From: a bacterium UBP14_UBA6098
Lineage (GTDB): Bacteria; UBP14; UBA6098
Length of the DNA stretch: 64,000 nucleotides
Reading direction: 5' to 3'
Assembly (NCBI GenBank): GCA_002428525.1
Contig: DIWU01000004.1
Coordinates: forward strand, 38,639-102,638
The notes beneath the pieces are model-generated. The model ran no database searches, was not told the DNA's origin, and saw only the letters and a program-made list of their open reading frames with translations. Below are positions 26,238 to 33,206 of the stretch, piece by piece; positions within the stretch are counted from its first letter, which is position 1, and each line of letters begins with the position of its first letter. A program made the translations under genes and the position numbers.

Positions 26238-26295
26238 CCCAAACCTCGAGAAATCTATTCGCTCTTCAAAAAATCGACGCTCTGACAAATAGGGC

Positions 26296-26324
26296 TTGAC
26301 AAAATCATCGTTCGTTTATATTCT
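26296..26324 (+). promoter_or_regulatory. Promoter of tRNA-Phe
   Basis: TTGACA (26296-26301), 17-bp spacer, TATTCT (26319-26324); predicted start about 16 nt before the mature tRNA. Confidence 0.75.
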
Positions 26325-26346
26325 GCAGTTCTGTCGAATTTACAAT

Positions 26347-26419
<73 letters not shown>

Positions 26420-26458
26420 TTTAAAACAAAGCCTCTCCCCAAATACCGACATTCCCCC

Positions 26459-26487
26459 TTGACTTTTCGGCAAACCAAATCTAAATT
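26459..26487 (+). promoter_or_regulatory. Promoter of tRNA-Leu
   Basis: TTGACT (26459-26464), 17-bp spacer, TAAATT (26482-26487), about 45 nt before the mature tRNA. Confidence 0.6.
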
Positions 26488-26538
26488 TACCCCATTCGAG
26501 CCGTTCGATTATTCGGCCGCAAAATCTTCCCAGCCCTC

Positions 26539-26623
26539 GCCGGAGTGGCGAAATAGGTAGACGCAAGGGACTTAAAATCCCTCGATGCAATGCATCGTGC
26601 CGGTTCAAGTCCGGCCTCCGGCA
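26539..26623 (+). tRNA. tRNA-Leu (anticodon TAA)
   Basis: An 85-nt class II tRNA: acceptor GCCGGAG/CTCCGGC, anticodon stem AGGGA/TCCCT around CTTAAAA, a long variable arm (GATGCAATGCATC hairpin), T arm CCGG-TTCAAGT-CCGG, discriminator A. No encoded CCA. A T-run (26624-26628) follows. Confidence 0.96.
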
Positions 26624-26629
26624 TTTTTA

Positions 26630-26850
26630 CTCGGCTACGGCCACGCTACCTTCCCGAATGACAAACATTCCCCGGGCCTCCGCGGGCGCTCCCGTTCGTC
26701 GCGCCGGATATAGCTGGGTTATGTTTCTTTGCTCGGCTTCGGCCACACTACTTTCCCGAATAACAAACATTCCCCGGGCCTCCGCAGGCGCTCCCGTTCG
26801 TCGCGCCGGATTAAGTTAGATTACGTTTTTTTGCTCGGCTACGGCCTATC
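26630..26850. repeat. 102-bp tandem repeat, 2.2 copies
   Basis: Unit 1 is 26630-26731 and unit 2 is 26732-26833; a third copy breaks off after 17 nt (26834-26850). The period is exactly 102 and the units differ at a few scattered positions. Each has a GC-rich core and a GAATG-acaaa-CATTC hairpin that is intact only in unit 1. There is no open frame across the units. Confidence 0.9.
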
Positions 26851-26880
26851 TTATGCTTAAAGTAATGAGATTACCTCTTA

Positions 26881-26908
26881 CCTATAACCTATAACCTATA
26901 ACCCATAA
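26881..26908. repeat. CCTATAA heptamer repeat, 4 copies
   Basis: Three perfect CCTATAA copies and one variant (CCCATAA) lie 22 bp upstream of the -35 box of gltX. Confidence 0.9.
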
Positions 26909-26929
26909 CCTTCTTTATTCCATTTTCCT

Positions 26930-26958
26930 TTGACTTCGATTTGGAAAAATCGTATAAT
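26930..26958 (+). promoter_or_regulatory. Promoter of gltX
   Basis: TTGACT (26930-26935), 17-bp spacer, consensus TATAAT (26953-26958). The short leader contains AGGAGGT at 26971-26977, the full anti-SD complement. Confidence 0.8.
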
Positions 26959-26981
26959 CTGCGACGATTTAGGAGGTAACT

Positions 26982-28445
26982 ATGTCTATTCGTGTTCGAT
27001 TCGCACCCTCGCCAACAGGCCAACCCCATGTGGGCGTTATCCGCACCGCGATCTTCGATTGGCTTTTAGCGAGACATTTTAACGGCAGATTCATCCTTCG
27101 CATCGAGGATACGGATCGCTCGCGCTATGTCGAGGGCGCAGTCGAGGAGATCATTGGGGCGTTAAAATGGCTCGGGATGGATATCGACGAGGGTCCGGAA
27201 CCGATCGGCGGCGACCATGGGCCATATTTTCAAAGCGAGAGGTTAGAGCTTTATCACCGCTATGCCGACTTTCTTGTCGAAAGCGGCAAAGCCTACTGGT
27301 GCAAATGCTCCGCTGAGCGTCTCGAAGAGCTTCGCGCAGGACAGGAGGCGCAGAAGCAGGATATCAAATATGATAACTATTGCAGGGAAGCCCATCTGAA
27401 GGGCGCGCCCGGTGACGGCTTACACGTTCTTCGCTTCAAAATCCCCGAGGGCGGAACAACGACCTTCAGAGACGAGCTTCGGGGCGATATCACAGTCGAA
27501 AACTCGACGCTCGACGACTTAGTGCTTATTAAGCGCGATGGCTTTCCGACCTATCATTTTGCGAGCTGTATCGACGATCATCATATGGCGATAAGCCATG
27601 TCTTCCGCGGCGAGGAGTGGATTTCCTCGGCGCCGAAACATAAGCTGATATATGAGGCTATCGGAATCGAACCGCCAAAATTCGTGCATGTGCCGGTTAT
27701 CCTCGGGACGGACAAGAAAAAGCTCTCGAAGCGCCACGGCGCGACCAATGTCCTTGAGTATAAGAACATGGGCTATCTTCCCGAAGCGCTGTTCAATTTC
27801 CTTGCGCTGATCGGCTGGAACCCCGGCGGCGACGAGGAGATTTTGCCGCGCGAAAGGCTCATCGAGGCGTTCTCTATCGAACGAATAAACACCTCGGCCG
27901 GTGTTTTCGATATTGAAAAGCTCGATTGGATGAACGGCGCATATATCCGCGCGCTGGACATAGGCGAGCTGACCGACAGGCTCAAGCCCTTCATGACCGA
28001 ATGGCGATGGATCGGCGTCGAATGGGAACCTTGGGGGCGCGATTATGTCGAATCGGTGGTTGCACTGTTTCAGGAGCGGCTCAATCGCCTGACCGAGATG
28101 AGGGAAAAGGCATTTTATTTCTTCGAGGAGATAAAGGGTTTCGAGGTTTCCGATGTCGCTAAGAGTTTCAAGGGCGAGGATATTCTCGTCCGCTTGCGCG
28201 CGGTTCGGAATGCCTTGGAGGATTGCGATTTCTCCTTGGATAAGCTCGAATCGGCGGTCAGGGATACCGCCGAGACCTTGGGAGTCGGGGCAGGCAAGCT
28301 CATTCACCCGCTTCGCCTTGCCGCAAGCGGAACGACCGGCGGCCCGAGTCTTTTCGAGCTTATTAAAACGCTCGGAAAGGATAGAGTGCTTGCGCGAATC
28401 GATTTCGCCATCGCTTGGATCGAAAAGAATAGATTGGAATCGTAA
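26982..28445 (+). CDS. gltX: Glutamate--tRNA ligase
   Basis: Class I synthetase of 487 residues that charges tRNA-Glu. It has FAPSPTGQPHVGVIRTAIFD (HIGH equivalent HVGV), RIEDTDRSRYVEG, a zinc-like CKCS segment near residue 106, KKKLSKRHGATNV (KMSKS equivalent KLSKR) and a C-terminal helical anticodon-binding half. A full SD AGGAGG and consensus promoter precede it. Its stop touches the next ATG with no gap. Confidence 0.96.
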   Translation: MSIRVRFAPSPTGQPHVGVIRTAIFDWLLARHFNGRFILRIEDTDRSRYVEGAVEEIIGALKWLGMDIDEGPEPIGGDHGPYFQSERLELYHRYADFLVESGKAYWCKCSAERLEELRAGQEAQKQDIKYDNYCREAHLKGAPGDGLHVLRFKIPEGGTTTFRDELRGDITVENSTLDDLVLIKRDGFPTYHFASCIDDHHMAISHVFRGEEWISSAPKHKLIYEAIGIEPPKFVHVPVILGTDKKKLSKRHGATNVLEYKNMGYLPEALFNFLALIGWNPGGDEEILPRERLIEAFSIERINTSAGVFDIEKLDWMNGAYIRALDIGELTDRLKPFMTEWRWIGVEWEPWGRDYVESVVALFQERLNRLTEMREKAFYFFEEIKGFEVSDVAKSFKGEDILVRLRAVRNALEDCDFSLDKLESAVRDTAETLGVGAGKLIHPLRLAASGTTGGPSLFELIKTLGKDRVLARIDFAIAWIEKNRLES

Positions 28446-28814
28446 ATGTTGGAATCGAACGAAAAACTTGAAAAGACGCCACTCGAGGCAAAGACGACAA
28501 AAATCGACCCGAGCGAAAACTGCTATCGCCGACTTTTCGATCCGCGAACCGAGACAATGGGAATCAAGGCGGGTTCGGTTGTTCTGATGCCGGCGGAATC
28601 CGTCGGAAGGCACAGCACCGAATCCAGCGAGGAAATACTTATAGTTTTGGATGGCGAGGGCAGGTTCCATCGCGCGGGCGGGGCCGCGATCCCGATGGAA
28701 AAGGGCAGTCTCGTCTATTGCCCGCCGAACACCGAGCACGATGTCGAGAACACCGGCTCGATCCCCTTACGTTACATCTTCGTTGTAGCCCCTTTTTGTA
28801 GCCGGCTTGCGTGA
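28446..28814 (+). CDS. Cupin-domain protein
   Basis: A 122-residue single cupin. The metal-site pattern is visible: G-x5-H-x4-E as GRHSTESSEE, then GEGRFHRAGG, KGSLVYCPPNTEHDVEN with the second His motif. Such small cupins bind metal and may be sugar isomerases, dioxygenases or sensors; no substrate is indicated. It starts immediately after the gltX stop, so it is co-translated with it. Confidence 0.8.
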   Translation: MLESNEKLEKTPLEAKTTKIDPSENCYRRLFDPRTETMGIKAGSVVLMPAESVGRHSTESSEEILIVLDGEGRFHRAGGAAIPMEKGSLVYCPPNTEHDVENTGSIPLRYIFVVAPFCSRLA

Positions 28815-28824
28815 TTTCGCAACG

Positions 28825-28842
28825 CCGACCGAGAGCGGTCGG
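28825..28842. terminator. Hairpin between convergent cupin and rtcB genes
   Basis: CCGACCG (28825-28831) pairs with CGGTCGG (28836-28842) across the tetraloop AGAG, filling the gap between the two stop codons. There is no T-run, so termination is only suggested by position. Confidence 0.45.
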
Positions 28843-30288
28843 TCATCCCTTCACGACAGCGACCGGAACAAGCCTTGCAACCTTCCTTGAAAGCCCCGCC
28901 CCCTCGACGATATCTACTATCGAGTCGATATTTTTATAGGCCTCTGGCGCTTCTTCGAACATAGTCTCTCTACCGCGCCATCGGGCGAGAATTCCCTTCT
29001 CGCTAAGCTCATCCTGAATTCTTCGCCCCTTAGTGGCCTTGATAGCCGCAGTGCGGGACAGCCGTCTTCCGGCACCGTGGCAGGTGCTTCCGAAGGATTC
29101 GCGCATTGCGCCCTCAGCCCCGACGAGAATATAACTCGCGGTTCCCATATCTCCCGGTATAATAACGGGTTGGCCGAATTTTCGGTAGATTTCGGGGATC
29201 TCTATTCGCCCCGGCCCGAAGGCGCGAGTCGCGCCCTTGCGATGAACCAACAACCTCCGCTGTCGGCCATCGACGGTGTGTTCTTCAAACTTTGCGATAT
29301 TATGAGCGACATCGTAGAGCAGGTGAAGCCCGAGTTTTTCCGGCGTGGAATCGAAAACCTCCGCAAAGGCCAAGCGGCAGTAATGCATAATCGCCTGCCG
29401 ATTAGCCCAAGCGTAATTTGCGGCGCAAGCCATGGCGGCGAGGTAGTCCTTGCCGTCGTTCGAGGAGATAGGTGCGCCGGCCAACTGCCTATCCTGCGCG
29501 GTGATGCCGTATTCTTGCATCTTCGGGACGAGATCGCGGGCATAATCCTCGCAGACCTGATGGCCGAGGCCTCGGCTTCCCGAATGGATCATACAACACA
29601 CCTGATTTTCCCTCAAACCGAAGGCCTGCGCGGTTTTCTCGTCGAAGATTCTATCGACGATCTGAACCTCGAGAAAATGGTTCCCCGAGCCGAGTGTTCC
29701 GACCTGATCGAGGCCGCGTTTCTTTGCAGTCGAGGACAACCTCGAAGGATCGGCGCCGGCGAACTTGCCCCTATCCTCCGTTCGGTCGAGGTCCTCCTGC
29801 CAACCGAGGCCCTCGGACACTGCCCATTCCGCACCGCGCGTTAAAACACTGTCCAGCTCTTTCGCGCCGGTCTTGATCTTCCCCGAGGAACCAACACCGC
29901 ACGGCACGCTTTGAAAAAGCGAATCGACCAGCCTCTCGACTCGAGGGCGCAGTTCGCGCGCCTCGATATCGCTTAAAAAGAGCCGCACGCCGCAGTTTAT
30001 ATCATAGCCGACTCCGCCCGGCGACACTATTCCGATCTCCGGCGCCATCGCGGCGACACCCCCGATCGGAAAGCCATATCCCCAGTGAATATCGGGCATC
30101 GCGAGGCTCGCTGAAACGATTCCGGGAAGCGATGCGACATTGGCGACCTGTTTGAAGGCGTTGTCCGAAATAATGCTGTCAACGAGGCCGTCGTCGGCGA
30201 AGATGATTCCCGGCACACGCATTCCGGTCTGGAAATCGCGTTCGATAATGAACTTGAATTTTCCTATTTTTTTCAGCTGTGAGGCCAT
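28843..30288 (-). CDS. rtcB: RNA-splicing ligase RtcB
   Basis: A GTP- and Mn-dependent ligase joining 2',3'-cyclic phosphate (or 3'-phosphate) to 5'-OH RNA ends, used in tRNA or rRNA repair. The 481-residue protein shows MPDIHWGYGFPIGGVAAM, GGVGYDINCGVRL (metal-binding Asp and Cys), GSGNHFLEVQ, and HSGSRGLGHQV, plus the late CHGAGRRLSR region with the guanylylated His. AGGAGG precedes the ATG. No RtcA, archease or RtcR is next to it. Confidence 0.96.
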   Translation of the reverse strand: MASQLKKIGKFKFIIERDFQTGMRVPGIIFADDGLVDSIISDNAFKQVANVASLPGIVSASLAMPDIHWGYGFPIGGVAAMAPEIGIVSPGGVGYDINCGVRLFLSDIEARELRPRVERLVDSLFQSVPCGVGSSGKIKTGAKELDSVLTRGAEWAVSEGLGWQEDLDRTEDRGKFAGADPSRLSSTAKKRGLDQVGTLGSGNHFLEVQIVDRIFDEKTAQAFGLRENQVCCMIHSGSRGLGHQVCEDYARDLVPKMQEYGITAQDRQLAGAPISSNDGKDYLAAMACAANYAWANRQAIMHYCRLAFAEVFDSTPEKLGLHLLYDVAHNIAKFEEHTVDGRQRRLLVHRKGATRAFGPGRIEIPEIYRKFGQPVIIPGDMGTASYILVGAEGAMRESFGSTCHGAGRRLSRTAAIKATKGRRIQDELSEKGILARWRGRETMFEEAPEAYKNIDSIVDIVEGAGLSRKVARLVPVAVVKG

Positions 30289-30421
30289 GATCCTCCTATC
30301 GAGATTTCACAAGCGCTTGTTAAAGATGGGCAAATGCGCCGAATTTGTCAAGGGCGGGCTGTGCTTGTAAAATATAATAAAAATGAATATAATATCTTAA
30401 TACCATGATTGTGAGGATAAA

Positions 30422-30877
30422 ATGACCGCACCATTCAGGAGCACCTTCGTTTTAATCAAGCCGAATGCTATTCAGCGGGGGCTTGTCGGCGAAATTATTC
30501 ACCGCTTCGAAAACAAGGGCCTCAGAATCGACGCGATGAAGATGCTCTATATTACCGAGGAACTCGCGGAGGAGCATTACGCCGAGCATCGCGACAAGCC
30601 TTTCTATTCAGCGCTAATCGACTTCATCACCAGCGGGCCGGTCATTGCGATGGTGCTTTCCGGCCCGGACGCGATCGAAGCTGTTCGCTATATCGTCGGC
30701 GACACCGATCCGCTAAAGGCCCAACCCGGGACGATTCGCGGGCAATACGCTATCACGGTCGCGCGGAATATAGTCCATGCCTCGGACTCGATTCTCGCGG
30801 CGCGAAACGAGATAGCGCGCTTTTTCGGCCCCGACGAGGTTCTCAAGTATCGCTTGAACCTCGAAGAGGATATTTAA
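30422..30877 (+). CDS. ndk: Nucleoside-diphosphate kinase
   Basis: Transfers the gamma phosphate between nucleoside di- and triphosphates. The 151-residue length and motifs fit: TFVLIKPNAIQRGLVGEII, GPVIAMVLSG, and the catalytic His in NIVHASDS followed by A-x-x-E-I-x-R-F-F. GAGGA precedes the ATG. Confidence 0.97.
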   Translation: MTAPFRSTFVLIKPNAIQRGLVGEIIHRFENKGLRIDAMKMLYITEELAEEHYAEHRDKPFYSALIDFITSGPVIAMVLSGPDAIEAVRYIVGDTDPLKAQPGTIRGQYAITVARNIVHASDSILAARNEIARFFGPDEVLKYRLNLEEDI

Positions 30878-30943
30878 AGCTACACATATTTAATCTTAAT
30901 AACTTATTATTTTATAAGCTGTTAAATAAGCTTATCTCGTAGT

Positions 30944-30970
30944 ATTTCTTAAGGATATACCTTAAGAAAT
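30944..30970. promoter_or_regulatory. Perfect inverted repeat downstream of ndk
   Basis: ATTTCTTAAGG (30944-30954) and CCTTAAGAAAT (30960-30970) flank a 5-nt spacer. It could be an operator for a dimeric regulator of the membrane-protein gene at 31062 or an AT-rich hairpin; no T-run follows. Confidence 0.45.
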
Positions 30971-31061
30971 CCGGCACAATAATTGCATCAAATAACAACA
31001 AACAATAAAATATATTGAAATATAATATTACATCTCTATATTTAAAAAAAAAGGAGTTGAA

Positions 31062-31853
31062 ATGACAAAAAACCTGTTCTCAAAGATACTCCGCGACCGC
31101 GAAGCCTTCTTCGATGAGATCCTTCGCTCGGAAAAGATCGGCTCGATTATTATCTCGATGATGTTTGGGTCTTTATTGCTTTTCGCAATTTACGGCCTTG
31201 TGATGGGGATTTACAACTCCCCCGCTCAAGCGGCCTCCACAGCGCTGAAAGTGCCGATCCTGTTTATTCTCGCGTTGATTATTTGCTATCCAGCGCTGTT
31301 TATTTTTAATATTCTGCTCGGAAGCAAGCTCAGCTTTGCGCAGTCGTTGGCGATGATCCTGACCGCCTATGTCCTCGCCGGATGTGTTCTCGCGTCCTTT
31401 GCCCCGATCGTGGCCTTTTTCATGCTCATCGGCTCGAGCTACACCTTCCTGCGATTGCTTCATGTCGCTATATTCGGGATAGCGGGTTTCACCGGAATGA
31501 GCGCGCTGAACAGCGGGTTGATCTATGCCTGCGAGGAGCACGCAGTCTATCCGAAACAAGGGGTGCGTATTTTCAAGATTTGGGTTCTGATCTTCGCCTT
31601 CGTCGGAACACAGCTCGCATGGAACCTTCGCCCCTTCCTCGGAAACCGCGATCTTGACTTTCAGCTTTTCCGCAAACAGGAAGGGAATTTTTACATACAT
31701 ATGCTTCGCACGACCGGCGAGTTTCTATTCGGAGAGAAAACTCCCCCTTCGAGCAAAACATATGAGGCTGAAAACTACGACTCAACCGGTGATATCGACC
31801 TGAAAATAAAAAAGGCGATACAGGAATCGGAGACCCAAGATGACAGCCAATAA
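31062..31853 (+). CDS. Yip1-like multi-spanning membrane protein
   Basis: A 263-residue protein with about five or six membrane helices between residues 28 and 190 and a hydrophilic charged tail. The order 'cytoplasmic start, Ser/Ile-rich first helix, KVPILFILALIICYPALFIF, LAMILTAYVLAGCVLASFAPI' resembles the Yip1 superfamily found in many bacterial genomes, role unknown. AAGGAG precedes the ATG. Its 3' end overlaps the HTH gene by 14 nt, so the two are co-expressed. Confidence 0.6.
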   Translation: MTKNLFSKILRDREAFFDEILRSEKIGSIIISMMFGSLLLFAIYGLVMGIYNSPAQAASTALKVPILFILALIICYPALFIFNILLGSKLSFAQSLAMILTAYVLAGCVLASFAPIVAFFMLIGSSYTFLRLLHVAIFGIAGFTGMSALNSGLIYACEEHAVYPKQGVRIFKIWVLIFAFVGTQLAWNLRPFLGNRDLDFQLFRKQEGNFYIHMLRTTGEFLFGEKTPPSSKTYEAENYDSTGDIDLKIKKAIQESETQDDSQ

Positions 31854-32049
31854 CGACGAGATCATGACCGTGCAGGATGTTGCCAATTACCTAAAGCTTC
31901 AGCCGCAGACAATTTATAAATGGGCGCAAGAGGGAACAATTCCCGCGGCGAAATTCGGCAAGGAATGGCGTTTCAGGCGCTCGCTCATCGACAAATGGAT
32001 CGACGCCCAATTCGCAGAGTCGCAAGCGGGGAAGGATTCGGGGCAATAA
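31840..32049 (+). CDS. MerR-type / excisionase-family helix-turn-helix protein
   Basis: A 69-residue protein made of one HTH_17 domain: MTVQDVANYLKLQPQTIYKWAQ then EGTIPAAKFGKEWRFRRS and LIDKWI. This small domain binds DNA in phage excisionases and in many host regulators. No integrase or attachment site is near, so a host regulator is more likely than a mobile element remnant. GGAG lies before the ATG within the upstream gene; an inner ATG at 31864 is possible. Confidence 0.85.
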   Translation: MTANNDEIMTVQDVANYLKLQPQTIYKWAQEGTIPAAKFGKEWRFRRSLIDKWIDAQFAESQAGKDSGQ

Positions 32050-32244
32050 CTATCGATCAATGGCCTGAAGATCGGCAATTAAATGGTCGATGGGGATTCC
32101 TCGCGATTGCGCTATCGAGATAAGGGGTTCGTAAATCTCGCTCGGACAGCTTAATGTGTGAAATCCATGGCGCGCTAAAACCTTCATCGCTTCGCCGCTG
32201 AGGGCCAACACCTCGGCAAGGGTTGTTTCTTCGGTGATTTTCAT
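32050..32244 (-). CDS. DUF1858-domain protein
   Basis: A 64-residue protein that is one DUF1858 domain: TLAEVLALSGEAMKVLARHGF, then the S-C-P-S-E turn, then SIAQSRGIPIDHLIADL. The family often has a C-x2-C pair in this turn; here only one Cys remains. Related domains occur in ScdA/YtfE-like proteins and hybrid-cluster systems. The ATG at 32244 has AAGGAGA upstream. Its stop abuts the stop of the convergent HTH gene without any gap. Confidence 0.8.
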   Translation of the reverse strand: MKITEETTLAEVLALSGEAMKVLARHGFHTLSCPSEIYEPLISIAQSRGIPIDHLIADLQAIDR

Positions 32245-32321
32245 ATTCTCCTTGCGCGAACGCCTTTTATCTCTTATAACTATATTCATTCAAAGTTTTT
32301 ATTCAAGCGGAAAAGGCAGTA

Positions 32322-33206
32322 ATGGGATTTGCGAAACAGCTTGTTTTCGGCTTCGAGGGGAAGCGACCTTCGAGCGATTTTTGCCGATTCATCGAGTGCG
32401 CACAACCGGCGGGAATAATCCTTTTCGAGCGGAATCTCGAAGACCTCTGTGCGCTAAAAACTACGATAGCCGAGTTGAAAGGCCTCTCCCCCGGCACGCT
32501 CTTCATGATCGACGAGGAGGGCGGGGCCAAGAGCAGGCTTCGCCGCGAACACGGCTTTCCAAACCCGCCCGATCCGAGGATTGTTGCCGAGACTATGCAC
32601 CCCTCCGAGGCGCGCGAGGCCTATAGAATCGCAGGGGAAGCCCTTTGCGGCCTCGGCATCGATGTCGATCTCGCACCGCTTGCGGACATCGCTCCGAAGG
32701 ATCATATTCTCGGAGCAAGAGTCTTCTCGGATAAAGCTGATACTTGTTGCGAATATATCACCGCTGTTGTCGAGGGCCTCACTGCGGGAGGGGTTCGCGC
32801 ATGCGCAAAGCATTTTCCCGGCTTGGGCTCGGCCGCGATAGACCCGCATCTTGCGCTGTCCTTTGCCCGAGAGGAGGAAGATTTTTCAAGGCACTTCGCG
32901 CCGTTCAGGGCGGCGGTCGAGGCGGGAGTTCATTACATTATGACAACACATCTCGTCGCGAAACAGCTCGACTCGAGTGGCGAATGCGCTACCTATTCCT
33001 CGAAGATAGTCGATTTGATCCGCTCCGATCTCGGTTTCAAGGGCGAGGTTATCAGCGACGATCTCTTTATGACCGGCGCTTCCGAATCCATATCCATCGC
33101 CGAACGCGCCATGCGATGTATCGGCGCCGGCCACGATTTAGCCCTTATCTGCAAGGAATTCCCGAATCGATTAGAGCTATTGGAGCAGATCGACTTAAGA
33201 CTTTAG
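32322..33206 (+). CDS. nagZ: Beta-N-acetylhexosaminidase, glycoside hydrolase family 3
   Basis: A 294-residue single-domain GH3 enzyme like NagZ, which removes GlcNAc from muropeptides during cell-wall recycling. Seen: GIILFERNL, MIDEEGGAKSRL, the KHFPGLGSAAIDPH loop (general acid His/Asp pair) and VISDDLFMTGA with the nucleophile Asp. No signal peptide is seen, fitting a cytoplasmic enzyme. It converges on the histidine kinase gene and overlaps it by 12 nt. Confidence 0.9.
   Translation: MGFAKQLVFGFEGKRPSSDFCRFIECAQPAGIILFERNLEDLCALKTTIAELKGLSPGTLFMIDEEGGAKSRLRREHGFPNPPDPRIVAETMHPSEAREAYRIAGEALCGLGIDVDLAPLADIAPKDHILGARVFSDKADTCCEYITAVVEGLTAGGVRACAKHFPGLGSAAIDPHLALSFAREEEDFSRHFAPFRAAVEAGVHYIMTTHLVAKQLDSSGECATYSSKIVDLIRSDLGFKGEVISDDLFMTGASESISIAERAMRCIGAGHDLALICKEFPNRLELLEQIDLRL

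Noticed and set aside
26630..26850. Tandem repeat as CRISPR or as an integrated element end
   Set aside because: Units are contiguous without spacers, and no integrase or cas gene is near.
27519..28739. 406-codon antisense frame over gltX and the cupin gene
   Set aside because: It opposes two clear genes and has no recognisable domain.
31840..32049. Excisionase of a prophage
   Set aside because: No integrase, attachment site or phage gene nearby; the domain is common in host regulators.
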